Source: Fischerella sp. PCC 9605
GTDB lineage: Bacteria; Cyanobacteriota; Cyanobacteriia; Cyanobacteriales; Nostocaceae
Assembly (NCBI RefSeq): GCF_000517105.1
Contig: NZ_KI912151.1
Span: 124,001 to 188,000 of the forward strand
Reading direction: 5' to 3'
Length of the DNA stretch: 64,000 nucleotides
The position numbers and the translations under genes were made by a program. Shown here in pieces: positions 54,120-62,971 of this stretch (its first letter is position 1; every line of letters begins with the position of its first letter). The notes below the pieces were generated by a model that worked only from the letters and a program-made list of their open reading frames with translations, did not search any database and was not told the origin of the DNA.

Positions 54120-56573
54120 TCAGTTAGCCTGACTTATCCACTGACTTAATCTCTCTCGCAGTTTCTTGAGTTGGAAATTTTCGGCAAGCTGGATTACTTG
54201 TTGAGCAAAGGTAACAAAGACAGGATTGTTTGCTTTTAGGTTGTTTGCTTCATGCAGTACGCCATCGACATCGCCATCTTTTACCAACTCATACAAGCGA
54301 GTTAATACATCAATAGAAGGTAGACAAATATCATTTGAATTTGACTGATTATTCGTTTCTTGGCGATTTGAATCAACTTCTGGTTTTGGTGCATAAATCC
54401 ATTCCAAATTCAGGTGAATTCGGAGTAATTCCAGCAGGATATCAGCCGAAACAGGTTTAGGTAAGAAGGCATTCGCTCCGGCATCCAAACTCTGATTTTG
54501 ATCGCTTTCAAACACACTCGCAGAGGAAGCAACGATCGCCACATCTTTCAACTGAGCGGATTGCTTTACGTAGTGAATCAGGGCAAAGCCATCCATCACG
54601 GGCATTACTAGATCGGTGATGATGAGGTTGGGTTGAGTGGCGATCGCCCGATCGATCCCCTCATGTCCATCACTAGCTTCTATCACCTCAAATCCAATTG
54701 GTTCTAGCAAATTGACGATCACCGAACGGTTTTCCCACTTGTCATCTACTACCAAGATGGTGCGTTTTCTGCCCTGATAGCCTGTGATAGTTCCCTGTTG
54801 CATCACCCTGGAAGCCGTTGCCCATCCTTTTGCTTCCGGGAACTCCATCTCAAACCAGAAAACGCTACCCTTACCGAATTGACTTTGAACTTCCAAAGCA
54901 CTGCCCATGAGGCGGACGATTTGTTGACTGATGGCTAATCCTAGTCCGGTTCCTTCCGCCTGTCTCTTTAAGTCTCCTACTTGTTCAAAGGGAAGAAAGA
55001 TTTTCTCCAATTGCTCCGATGTCATCCCAACTCCTGTATCCTTCACTTGAAAACGAATTTTGTAGCTTGTCATTTGTCCTTGGTCATTGGTCATTTGTTT
55101 GTTTTCATCACTAATGACTAATGACAAATGACTAATGACCTCTACCTTAAATGTCACTCCCCCACTGTCTGTAAACTTGATCGCGTTTCCCAAGAGATTA
55201 ATTAGAACTTGGCGCAGTCGTTTTTCGTCCGCATGGATACCTGCGGGGAGTCGCTCGTCAGGCTGATAGTTGAAGGCGATCGCTTTTTGCTCAGCTCTGA
55301 TGCGGCAGATTTCGACGACTCCTTGCAGAAATGAAGGGAAATGGAAATCGATTGGACGCAGCTCCATTTTGCGGGCTTCGATTTTGGATAGATCGAGTAC
55401 ATCGTTAATTAGGGTCAACAGATGAGAGCCGCATTGATGGATGATTTCGATCCCTTTGCGTCCTTTGTCCGTGAAGGGTTCTGTTCGTTGCAGGATTTGA
55501 GTATAGCCCAGGATGCCGTTGAGGGGGGTTCGCAACTCGTGGCTCATGTTGGCGAGAAATTCACTCTTGGCTTGATTGGCAATTTCGGCAACATTTTTCG
55601 CCTCCTTGAGTTCAGTCGTTCGTTCTTCAACTCGTCGCTCTAGTTCATCATTGGCTTGTCGGAGTTTTGTTTCTGCTCTCCGGTTTTCATTAGTCACCGC
55701 AGAGAGGACAAATGTAGTGATGGCGATGACGCAAATGAATGATTGCAGTAGGATGAGCGATTCATTGGGCGAGGCTTGTTTGGCAAACGAACCAAAGCCT
55801 CGAACGGTTCCAAAAACCGCGATCGCTGACACAATAAGTACGAGTAAAGTAGATTCCCGCGTTTTAAACCGAACTGCCGACCAAATCAGCGGTGGAATAA
55901 CCATGTATTCAATTGGGTACCCTCCCGAAAAGGCTACACGATCGATTGCCATTACTGAGAGTAAGACAAATACGAACTCTATAATTTGCTGCCGATCAAA
56001 GCTTCTTTGATATTGAGATTTTTGGAACCATGCCAGCAATAGGGGTGTAACGACCAAAATACCTGTGCTGTCTGATGCCAGCCAAGTTCGACACACGTCT
56101 CCAAATGCTGTCCAAGATGCGATACCACTTACGCAAAGTGTCAGTGCAGCCAGTATGGAACTGATGGCAGGGCTGGGTACAGTCAGAACTATAAATTTAA
56201 AGACATCTTGCGATCGCTCTAAAAAATTGTGGCGTTTGATGCAGCGATGAATTAAAAAAGTTGCTAAAACAGGTGTGATAAGATTGACACCAGAAATAAT
56301 GCTACTAATTAAAAAATTATTTTTGAAAAAAAGAATATAGCCAACAATAAAATCACTTAGAAATAAGATGGGCCAAACGCGATAGCCTACTAGTAACATT
56401 GCTGCCAAAAAGACGCCGAGTGAAGGCCAAAATACTGATGCACCATTGACAAATGTCATGGATAAACCTATGTATCCAAGACAGAAGTGAACAATAGGAA
56501 TAATCAGCGCTGCTATCAGAAATGGGCGATCGAGCTTGACTAAGGATTGTGGCTTTCTCGTATTCTGCTGCAT
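54120..56573 (-). CDS. MASE1 hybrid histidine kinase with C-terminal receiver
   Basis: 817 residues from the ATG at 56571-56573, GGAG about 7 bases upstream (a TTG-started longer frame is less likely). MASE1-type membrane sensor with about 8 helices (15-295), coiled coil, HisKA with His345 in FLANMSHELRTPLNG, HATPase with LINLLGNAIKF, VKDTGVGM and EGTGLGLAI, then a receiver (about 605-725) with Asp654 in LIITDLVMP. A C-terminal helical tail of 70 residues lacks a clear HPt histidine. Residues about 481-503 of the ATPase domain are encoded by heptamer repeats. The signal is unknown. Confidence 0.92.
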   Translation of the reverse strand: MQQNTRKPQSLVKLDRPFLIAALIIPIVHFCLGYIGLSMTFVNGASVFWPSLGVFLAAMLLVGYRVWPILFLSDFIVGYILFFKNNFLISSIISGVNLITPVLATFLIHRCIKRHNFLERSQDVFKFIVLTVPSPAISSILAALTLCVSGIASWTAFGDVCRTWLASDSTGILVVTPLLLAWFQKSQYQRSFDRQQIIEFVFVLLSVMAIDRVAFSGGYPIEYMVIPPLIWSAVRFKTRESTLLVLIVSAIAVFGTVRGFGSFAKQASPNESLILLQSFICVIAITTFVLSAVTNENRRAETKLRQANDELERRVEERTTELKEAKNVAEIANQAKSEFLANMSHELRTPLNGILGYTQILQRTEPFTDKGRKGIEIIHQCGSHLLTLINDVLDLSKIEARKMELRPIDFHFPSFLQGVVEICRIRAEQKAIAFNYQPDERLPAGIHADEKRLRQVLINLLGNAIKFTDSGGVTFKVEVISHLSLVISDENKQMTNDQGQMTSYKIRFQVKDTGVGMTSEQLEKIFLPFEQVGDLKRQAEGTGLGLAISQQIVRLMGSALEVQSQFGKGSVFWFEMEFPEAKGWATASRVMQQGTITGYQGRKRTILVVDDKWENRSVIVNLLEPIGFEVIEASDGHEGIDRAIATQPNLIITDLVMPVMDGFALIHYVKQSAQLKDVAIVASSASVFESDQNQSLDAGANAFLPKPVSADILLELLRIHLNLEWIYAPKPEVDSNRQETNNQSNSNDICLPSIDVLTRLYELVKDGDVDGVLHEANNLKANNPVFVTFAQQVIQLAENFQLKKLRERLSQWISQAN
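55069..55139. repeat. Heptamer repeats inside a histidine kinase gene
   Basis: A run of GTCATTTGTCCTTGGTCATT type units, then an inverted run of CTAATGACTAATGACAAATG units, lies within the HATPase coding sequence without breaking the frame. It encodes HLSLVISDENKQMTNDQGQM, which does not look like kinase sequence and is absent from the domain consensus. Confidence 0.85.
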
Positions 56574-57044
56574 TTGTTGTCTCCATGCAGATATCTGAAG
56601 GACAGTAACCTTCAACAAAGGTTGTCAAGCTTATGTTTCCCAAATAGGTGTTAACCATAACGGGCATAGACTTCATCCGGAAATCATTGTGAATTATCAA
56701 GCGATCGCAGCGTTTTGCAAAAATGGCTAAATGTCAGAAATTCTCTCCAGGTAAATAGTTTTTGGAAGAATATTAACTATTTTGTTGAATTTGGGAATTC
56801 TAAGCCAATACGATTCAGTTAAGGCTGCGATCCCCCCTAGCCCCCCTTTAAAAGCCCTTGTCATTACCCACATTTTTCTCAAGCTGGCGATCGCCATAAA
56901 ATCGGATTTCAAAACCCTGATGATTGCGTGACTATTCTCAATAAATATTGATAGATGATAATTGTTCGGAGACGTACAAACCCTAATAAGCGTAAGGTTT
57001 CCAGAAGATGTGGGTAACGACAAGGCTTTTAAGCCGGGGAGAGG
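56574..57044. other. Intergenic region with a miniature element
   Basis: 471 bp between two leftward genes. Besides the inverted-repeat element at 56847-57033 it contains a C-rich run near 56830-56846. It must also hold the promoter of the MASE1 kinase. No gene is seen. Confidence 0.5.
56847..57033. mobile_element. 187-bp miniature element with terminal inverted repeats
   Basis: The left end TTTAAAAGCCCTTGTCATTA, then CCCACAT, is matched at the right end in reverse by TTAAAAGCCTTGTCGTTACC, then CACAT (one indel and one mismatch over about 26 bp). The interior has no coding capacity. This is a typical MITE layout. It sits 12 bp from the end of the glycosidase-like gene. Confidence 0.7.
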
Positions 57045-59825
57045 TCAATGTTGGGCAGTTCTCTCGCCATAACGCAACAGCCTTTCGATCGCACCCAGAC
57101 GGTTTTCCCAAGCTTTGACTTGGTAGGGATTCTCCGCAGCTTGCAAGCGCATCCAAATCCGAAATTGAAACTGGAAGCGAACCAGAGTTGCTCTTGCTGC
57201 TAGCAACTTACTGGCATTGGGTTCAGCAGCCAGATTATTCAAAGCGCTTTGCAAAACTTCTGCTTGGGCATTAAACTCTGACATTGTCGTACCCGGTAAT
57301 CGCAGTTGGTCGTTTTGCGAAACAAACTTCCATTCGCGTAGCAACGCATTATAACGGGCAGCAGCAGCAGCAAAAGGTTGACGCAGAGGTATTGGTTGTT
57401 GTTGCGTGCCTTGTTCTCTACCTTGGGTGCGACTAAAAACTTTTTGTAAATCATTGTTAAAATTATCTGCGGCAAAAAGGGCATAACCGCTAATTGGCAA
57501 ATCTCTGACCAATTGGATTTGATCGAACGCCCCGACTGTTGGTAAAGCAAGCAGGCGAATTCCTGGGATCAATAAGGTAGAACCTAATTTTGTCGAGGCG
57601 ATCCAAGGTTGCGCCAGTCGCTCAAAGCGCAAGGTATCTTGGGCATAGGTCATGGGGATGATTAAATCTATATCACCCTGCCTTGCCCAGACTTCCCAAT
57701 GCTGCTGAATCTTCTGAATGCGTTCTTGTTCTGGTAAGGGAAATACAGCTGCCGATAAAATCAGGTTGGGTCGCTTTGCTCGCAAGTGCTGGGAAACTTC
57801 AGCAACAAAGCTATTAACTCGCTCAGTGCGAAATTCCGTCCACTTCCGCCAAAGTTCCCCCTGCTTGGGGGAAATCTTCATTGGATCGACACCAGTAAGT
57901 TCTTGAAACTGTGCCCTTGCTGCTTGTCCATAGCCATAACTCCGTCCTGCACCTGGATCTTGGAAAGGATAGCGAATATAGTCTAGCTGCAAGCCATCGA
58001 CTTGATAGCGGGTAACAATTTCTTCGTATAGCCGCAGTAAATACTGTCGCACTTGGGGATTAGCTGGGTCAAAAAAAGGCTTACCCTGACCAAGGGGAAT
58101 CATTTTACCGCGATGATCGTAGCCTGCCCAATCGGGATGAGCAGCAAGGACTGGCCCCGGATAATTAGGGTTAGTATTAAGAATTTGATTGTGGCGTTGG
58201 TTGCCAGCCGCAAAAGTCCAAACCCAAGCGTGTAATTCCATACCCCGAGCATGGGCTAATTTCACCGCGGCTGCGAGTGGATCCCAGCCGCGAATGAGTG
58301 GATTTTGCTGTGGTGCAACTTGACTGGGATATATGGTGTAACCAGAGTTGACTGTTTCAAAAAATACTGTGTTAATCCCTGCTTGTGCCAGACGATCAAA
58401 AATTTGAGCGAGTCCGCGATCGCTACCAGCACGAACAATTGTCCCCCGATCAAGCCAGATAGCCCGAATTTCTGGTTGAGCCAATCTGCGATCGACAGGA
58501 AATTGCTGCCATAGCGAAGCCTTCGCCATTAGCCAAGTAGAGCGAGCTTGAGCATACTTTTTTTGTGCTATCAACTGCTGCAAGTTTTTCACAACTTCCC
58601 GTGCTTGTACCAGGGCTTTCTCCGTACTCACAACTGGTGGAGCCCCAGATTTAGTGGAAGCGAATTGTGTCTCCTGTGCTTTTACAGACACAGAGTTGCC
58701 ATTGTATGCCGCAGCAGCTAAATGAGCGCTTTCTACTCGACCGATGAGATTTTCTAACTGTTGCTGGAGAGCGATCGCTTCACTGCGGCTAATGGGTGCG
58801 TTGGAGTTAGGTATTACATCCAAACGCACTCTGTGTTCAAGTTGGTCAATTGCCTCATCTGAACGTAGAAACGTATTACTAGGTAAGGGTCTAGGTTGGG
58901 GAGGAGTGGGGGAAGTGGAGGAGTGGGGGAGTGGAGGAGTGGGGGATGGGGAGATGGGGGGATGGGGTGATGGGGAAGTAGAGGAAGTGGAGGAATTTCT
59001 CCCACTCTCCCACTCTCCCTCTCTCCCTCTCTCCCTAGAGGAGGCAGCAGCGACGGAGGTAGAGCAGTTTGATGACGCTTCTGGTACTTTATTAATGAAA
59101 ATAGAGAACTTTTTTAAATGACGATTGAGGGCTGCTTTCAACCAAGCGGTATCTATCTCTGCCCCAGAAGCGGCATCTACTCCCCACCGCCAACCGAACA
59201 AGGTAGAACGTTCTGTTGTTAAAACTGCTGCCGAATTATCTTTAGTATTCCAAACAGCAGCAGCTTGTGAATTTAAAGTATTGGGAATCACAACCCCACC
59301 GCGTACTGTTCCAGACAGGTTGTCTTGGCTTTCCCAATTCTTCGATGAAGAAGGTTGCAGTTTCTGGGGACTGTCAAGGCTAAATGCCCAGTATCCACCC
59401 AAGAGTGTTTGCAGCAATTGCCGTACTCCCGATGGTGATGAACTCCCTACCGAACCACTGGCAATCAAGCGCCCGCCCTTTCTCATCCATTCTTCCAGCG
59501 CGATCGCTTGCCCTGGCGTCAGATTCTCCACATTCGGCAAAAACAACACTGGGCGATCGCCCCAGTCTGCTGCACTTCTGACGCTATCTAAAGAAATTAC
59601 ACAATACTTCACCCCCACTGAGCGCAAGCGATTTTCAATTCCTGTCCACTGATTGCTGTTTTCTTGAGTATGGATGATGCTGAATACAGGCTCAGAAGTT
59701 GTAGCATTTGCTGGCAAAATATTCACCAGACTATACATTATAAATTTAATTTTAAAAATGAATAATCCCGTTGTTTTGAGATTTTTAAATTTACTTTTTT
59801 TTATGGTTTGTCCCTGGCTGTTCAC
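57045..59825 (-). CDS. GHL10-type (family-10-like) glycoside hydrolase-like protein
   Basis: Up to 926 residues from a GTG at 59823-59825; an ATG 29 codons later (59736-59738) is an alternative. A signal-peptide-like segment ends ILPANA. Residues about 45-240 form an N-terminal domain resembling a glutamine-amidotransferase-like fold (VLFLPNVENLTPGQA). A Ser/Pro linker (about 265-310) is repeat-encoded. The catalytic-type TIM barrel (about 455-770) reads EIRAIWLDRGTIVRA, INTVFFETVNSGYTIYPS, HAWVWTFAAGN and VDGLQLDYIRYPF, as in GHL10/DUF187 proteins thought to act on cell-wall glycans. Probably periplasmic. Confidence 0.85.
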   Translation of the reverse strand: MNSQGQTIKKSKFKNLKTTGLFIFKIKFIMYSLVNILPANATTSEPVFSIIHTQENSNQWTGIENRLRSVGVKYCVISLDSVRSAADWGDRPVLFLPNVENLTPGQAIALEEWMRKGGRLIASGSVGSSSPSGVRQLLQTLLGGYWAFSLDSPQKLQPSSSKNWESQDNLSGTVRGGVVIPNTLNSQAAAVWNTKDNSAAVLTTERSTLFGWRWGVDAASGAEIDTAWLKAALNRHLKKFSIFINKVPEASSNCSTSVAAASSRERGREGEWESGRNSSTSSTSPSPHPPISPSPTPPLPHSSTSPTPPQPRPLPSNTFLRSDEAIDQLEHRVRLDVIPNSNAPISRSEAIALQQQLENLIGRVESAHLAAAAYNGNSVSVKAQETQFASTKSGAPPVVSTEKALVQAREVVKNLQQLIAQKKYAQARSTWLMAKASLWQQFPVDRRLAQPEIRAIWLDRGTIVRAGSDRGLAQIFDRLAQAGINTVFFETVNSGYTIYPSQVAPQQNPLIRGWDPLAAAVKLAHARGMELHAWVWTFAAGNQRHNQILNTNPNYPGPVLAAHPDWAGYDHRGKMIPLGQGKPFFDPANPQVRQYLLRLYEEIVTRYQVDGLQLDYIRYPFQDPGAGRSYGYGQAARAQFQELTGVDPMKISPKQGELWRKWTEFRTERVNSFVAEVSQHLRAKRPNLILSAAVFPLPEQERIQKIQQHWEVWARQGDIDLIIPMTYAQDTLRFERLAQPWIASTKLGSTLLIPGIRLLALPTVGAFDQIQLVRDLPISGYALFAADNFNNDLQKVFSRTQGREQGTQQQPIPLRQPFAAAAARYNALLREWKFVSQNDQLRLPGTTMSEFNAQAEVLQSALNNLAAEPNASKLLAARATLVRFQFQFRIWMRLQAAENPYQVKAWENRLGAIERLLRYGERTAQH
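58885..59040. repeat. Low-complexity GGGGAG/CTCCCC tract inside the glycosidase gene
   Basis: GGAGGAGTGGGGGAAGTGGA-type units continue as GGGGATGGGGAGATGGGG units and then CTCCCACTCTCCCTCTC units. They encode the Ser/Pro/Glu linker in frame. The same simple repeat is found in intergenic DNA at 49180-49245 and 61487-61550. Confidence 0.8.
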
Positions 59826-59829
59826 TTAT

Positions 59830-59905
59830 TTATTCCTCACTTATTTTATTTGGTCATTAGTCATTGGTAAAAACCAAGGACTAATGACTAAGGACAAATG
59901 ACAAA
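59830..59905. repeat. Heptamer repeats in inverted arrangement
   Basis: GGTCATTAGTCATTGGT is followed by GGACTAATGACTAAGGACAA, making a hairpin between the starts and ends of two leftward genes. It may act as a terminator for the TIGR03279-type gene upstream... in its transcript direction it lies just after the stop at 59909. Confidence 0.7.
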
Positions 59906-59908
59906 GAA

Positions 59909-61234
59909 CTATTTAATACAGGTCTTAATTAATTCTTCGACTCCCGCAACAGTAAATATATTTGTATCCAATTTACTAGCTAACTCTTCAACACCCATAT
60001 CATCTAAAAACACCAATTCGCCATGTTTTAGCATGACACTTGGCAGTAAAATTCCATTTCCTAAATCTTCCCCTTGTAAATTTAACAACAAGTCATGACC
60101 GGTTAGCAATCCAGTTACGGTAATATCTTGCCCCCAATAATCGCTATTCATAGCACGCATATTTACTTCTAAACCCTCCACGGAGTTAAAACGCTTTAGG
60201 ATTGGTTGAAATGCTTTTTCCACAGCGTTGCCAACAACCCAAGTAAATTTTCGCCATCCTTTAACTTTTGGTGGTAGCAAATTATCAGCGGCTTGGGCAA
60301 AGTTTTTGAGGAATAAACGAATGGAACCAACACCATTATCGATTTGGGGATAATCTTCGTATTCAGATTCAGATGGTAATTCCTCACCAGCGATTAAAAA
60401 CCACTCATCAGCTAACCAAGCAAATGTAGAATTGAACTTTTGACGAAATTGTTGCTGGAGCGATCGCACTTGTTTAATGACTTCTCGTGCTGTTTCTCTA
60501 GAAACAGGTATAAGTTCGTCTTGTTGGGGACGGAATTTGGTTAACCCCACTGGAACTACTGCCACAGAAGCTACTGCGGGCACTTCGCCAGTATGAAATG
60601 ATGCTAAATCTCTGAGGGTTTGCTCCAAATGCTCGCCATCATTAATACCAGGACACACCACTACCTGAGCGTGAATTTGCAGTCGCCTTTGTTGGAACCA
60701 CTTGATTTGTTGCAAAATTTGTCCGGCACGGGGATTTTTCAGCAGTCTAATTCTAACTTCGGGTTCTGTGGCATGAACGGAAACATACAAGGGAGACAGA
60801 CGCATTCTGTCAATTCTTTGCCATTCCCGTTCTGGTAAGTTAGTTAAGGTGAGATAAGAGCCATACAAAAAGCTCAAGCGATAATCATCATCTTTGAAAT
60901 ACAAGCTTGAGCGTTTGCCTGGTGGTTGTTGGTCAATAAAGCAAAATGGACAGCGATTATTGCACTGGATTAAACTATCAAATAGTGCTGTTTCAAATTC
61001 TAATCCTAAGTCTTCGTCATAGTCTTTTTCGATTTCAATTTGATGAGTTTTTCCAGTCGCGTCTAAGACTTCCAGTTCTAACACTTCATCAGCACATAAA
61101 AATCGATAATCAATTAAGTCACGGGGATGTGTGCCGTTAATGCTCACAATCGCATCCCCAACTTCAAAGCCAATTTCTGCCGCAATTGAATCAGGTAATA
61201 CTTTAGTAATTCGAGCAGGACGAATAGTAGTCAT
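59909..61234 (-). CDS. Cyanobacterial PDZ/radical-SAM/DUF512 protein (TIGR03279 type)
   Basis: 441 residues. A PDZ-like N-terminal domain (ARITKVLPDSIAAEIGFEVG, about 5-60), then a radical SAM-like cluster motif CNNRCPFCF (Cys 91, 95, 98) followed by IDQQPPGKRSSLYFKDDDYR and SPLYVSVHATEPEVR, then a C-terminal DUF512 domain (GVGSIRLFLKNF onwards). This architecture defines a family conserved in cyanobacteria as a putative Fe-S oxidoreductase; its reaction is not established. Related DUF512 radical SAM proteins in other bacteria are linked to tRNA or ribosome assembly only tentatively. The start lies next to a heptamer array. Confidence 0.92.
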   Translation of the reverse strand: MTTIRPARITKVLPDSIAAEIGFEVGDAIVSINGTHPRDLIDYRFLCADEVLELEVLDATGKTHQIEIEKDYDEDLGLEFETALFDSLIQCNNRCPFCFIDQQPPGKRSSLYFKDDDYRLSFLYGSYLTLTNLPEREWQRIDRMRLSPLYVSVHATEPEVRIRLLKNPRAGQILQQIKWFQQRRLQIHAQVVVCPGINDGEHLEQTLRDLASFHTGEVPAVASVAVVPVGLTKFRPQQDELIPVSRETAREVIKQVRSLQQQFRQKFNSTFAWLADEWFLIAGEELPSESEYEDYPQIDNGVGSIRLFLKNFAQAADNLLPPKVKGWRKFTWVVGNAVEKAFQPILKRFNSVEGLEVNMRAMNSDYWGQDITVTGLLTGHDLLLNLQGEDLGNGILLPSVMLKHGELVFLDDMGVEELASKLDTNIFTVAGVEELIKTCIK

Positions 61235-61315
61235 TGGTCAGGAGTAATTAGTCATTGGTCATTAGTCATTTGTCATTCCATTTAAACAAAGGACAAATGA
61301 CTAATGACAAAGGAC
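61235..61315. repeat. Heptamer repeat hairpin upstream of the TIGR03279-type gene
   Basis: GTCATTGGTCATTAGTCATT, TGTCATT, then CAAATGACTAATGACAAAGG form long inverted arms within 80 bp. It separates the uppP remnant from the TIGR03279-type gene and covers the latter's leader region. Confidence 0.8.
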
Positions 61316-61317
61316 TA

Positions 61318-61478
61318 TTAACTATTTTTCAATACTCCAGCGGCGATTGACCCCAGTATTAATACGCCAAATATTAACCTATACCAAACAAATACCCAAT
61401 TACTGCGGGTTTTGAGGAAGCACAGCAAACCAGCAATTGCTAAATAAAAAAATATTGCCGATAAAATTACACCAACTA
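61318..61478 (-). pseudogene. Remnant of a second uppP 3' end
   Basis: The frame ending at 61318 encodes FFYLAIAGLLCFLKTRSNWV, FVWYRLIFGVLIL and GSIAAGVLKNS. This parallels the C-terminus of the neighbouring UppP (FSYLSIAWLLKFLQRRSNWV...). The two differ too much to be a very recent copy. Upstream, the frame dissolves into GGGGAGGTGG simple repeats, so only about 50 codons remain. It is an old tandem duplication or a paralogue reduced to its last two helices. Confidence 0.8.
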
Positions 61479-61485
61479 CCAAACA

Positions 61486-61550
61486 CACTCTCCCCACCTC
61501 CCCATCTCCCCACCTCCCCACCTCCCCACCTCCCCATCTCCCCACCTCTC
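61486..61550. repeat. CTCCCCAcC simple repeat
   Basis: About seven CTCCCCA(C/T)C-like units in a row separate uppP from the uppP remnant. They are probably the junction at which the second copy was shortened. Confidence 0.8.
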
Positions 61551-61558
61551 ATCCGCAG

Positions 61559-62467
61559 CTAAAAAACTCCTGCACCAATTGCACCCAGAATTGCTGCTCC
61601 AAACCCAAGGCGATACCATACAAATACCCAGTTGCTTCGCCGTTGTAAAAACTTCAGCAACCAAGCGATTGATAGATACGAGAATATGAAGGTTGAGATA
61701 ATACCGACAATCAGCGGCAGGAACATATGCGATTCTTCGAGTACGTCTTTAGTTTGAACCAGTGTGGCGATCGCCAGCGTTGGCAAACCTAACAAAAATG
61801 AAAATCGGGCAGCAGTTTCTCGTTGCAAACCAATAAATAGGGCTGTCGTCAGAGTTGAACCAGAACGCGAAGACCCTGGTAAAAGGGCGATCATTTGCCC
61901 TAAACCTACAATAATCCCATCTTGAATTTCTACCTCTTCAAAGCCACGCTTGCGGGAACCAAATTTCTCCGCCAAACCCAACAACGTCGCCATCATAATT
62001 GACATTGCCGCAATCATCAAGGGACTTTCTAACTCAACATCTAAAATCTTGAGTACTAAACCACCTAATAATGCCGGAAACATCCCAATCGCAATCCCCA
62101 CAAACATTTTCCACTCATATCGCTGCCATTCCTTATGCTGAAATGCTAACCAAGCACCTCCCAAAATGTTGCGAATGTCTTTCCAAAAGTACATCACTAC
62201 CGCAAAAACGCTACCAAGCTGAATCCCATCAACTGCGGCCTTACTCCATGTTGCCTTCCAGCCTAAAACGTCCCGAAATATTATTAGGTGAGCGGTACTG
62301 CTGATTGGTAAAAATTCCGTGATGCCTTGGACTATACCTAAAATAAATCCTTGCACTATTTCCCCAACCAAGTTGGCTTCACCCGCAACAGCATTACCAG
62401 CTGTTTGCATCAGATAATTTTCTACAGGCAATAAAAAATCCATACCGCCTACAAACATTGTCCCCAT
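61559..62467 (-). CDS. uppP: Undecaprenyl-diphosphatase
   Basis: A 302-residue membrane enzyme recycling undecaprenyl diphosphate for peptidoglycan and other glycans. The family motifs are GIVQGITEFLPISSTAHLII (the (E/Q)xxxE region and PISSxxH) and LLPGSSRSGSTLTTALFIG (PGxSRSG), both intact, with about 8 helices. GGAG lies about 9 bases before the ATG at 62465-62467. It carries a slightly long N-terminus (MGTMFVGGMDFLLPVENYL) that may be partly untranslated if a later ATG is used. A remnant of a second copy follows. Confidence 0.95.
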   Translation of the reverse strand: MGTMFVGGMDFLLPVENYLMQTAGNAVAGEANLVGEIVQGFILGIVQGITEFLPISSTAHLIIFRDVLGWKATWSKAAVDGIQLGSVFAVVMYFWKDIRNILGGAWLAFQHKEWQRYEWKMFVGIAIGMFPALLGGLVLKILDVELESPLMIAAMSIMMATLLGLAEKFGSRKRGFEEVEIQDGIIVGLGQMIALLPGSSRSGSTLTTALFIGLQRETAARFSFLLGLPTLAIATLVQTKDVLEESHMFLPLIVGIISTFIFSYLSIAWLLKFLQRRSNWVFVWYRLGFGAAILGAIGAGVF

Positions 62468-62971
62468 TCACCAGACTCCAGAGATAGCTACGTAACTTTA
62501 CCGAATTATCCAACTTTACGTCCTTGGAGTCAGTGATTCCGGGAGACTATTTTATTGACAATATGGTTTTCTCGCTCAAAAGTCCCTGTAATTCACATCT
62601 TGCATAGCCTATGCAACTACACTGAGGCAGATCCTCCAAACCCTCACCTGCCAGGTTCAACCTGGTAACGAAAAAGAGACTCTGGCTTTTGTTGAGAAGG
62701 GTGCAAGACTCCCATGCACCGGGGCGCACAGCAAAGAATGAAAATCTCTCTTCCTATGTCCCATGCCCAATGCCCAACTTTCCAGACAGTCAATCACGGG
62801 AAAATCCCACAACCAAGGATAAAAATACCTCTTTCCCGATCCCCAATCCCCAATCCCTATTTTCAAGCTAGATATCAGTGTAATATAAAAGATACTATCA
62901 TTATGCCCCAGGGGGGGATTTATGTTGTGATATCTTAAATAAGATAAAGTTAAGTAAACAATATTAAAAAC
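62468..62971. other. Divergent intergenic region with composite dispersed repeat
   Basis: 504 bp between uppP (leftward) and the DUF3120 gene (rightward). It holds a CCAGGTTCAACCTGG palindrome (about 62650-62670), the 49-bp GTGCA-hairpin module (62701-62749) also found at 28775, and CCCAATCCC-type simple repeats. No gene is seen. Confidence 0.6.
62650..62749. repeat. Composite dispersed repeat, second copy
   Basis: GCCAGGTTCAACCTGGTAAC is followed by the module GTGCAAGACTCCCATGCACC...GAATGAAAATCTCT. The module differs from the copy at 28775-28823 by about one base. Confidence 0.8.
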
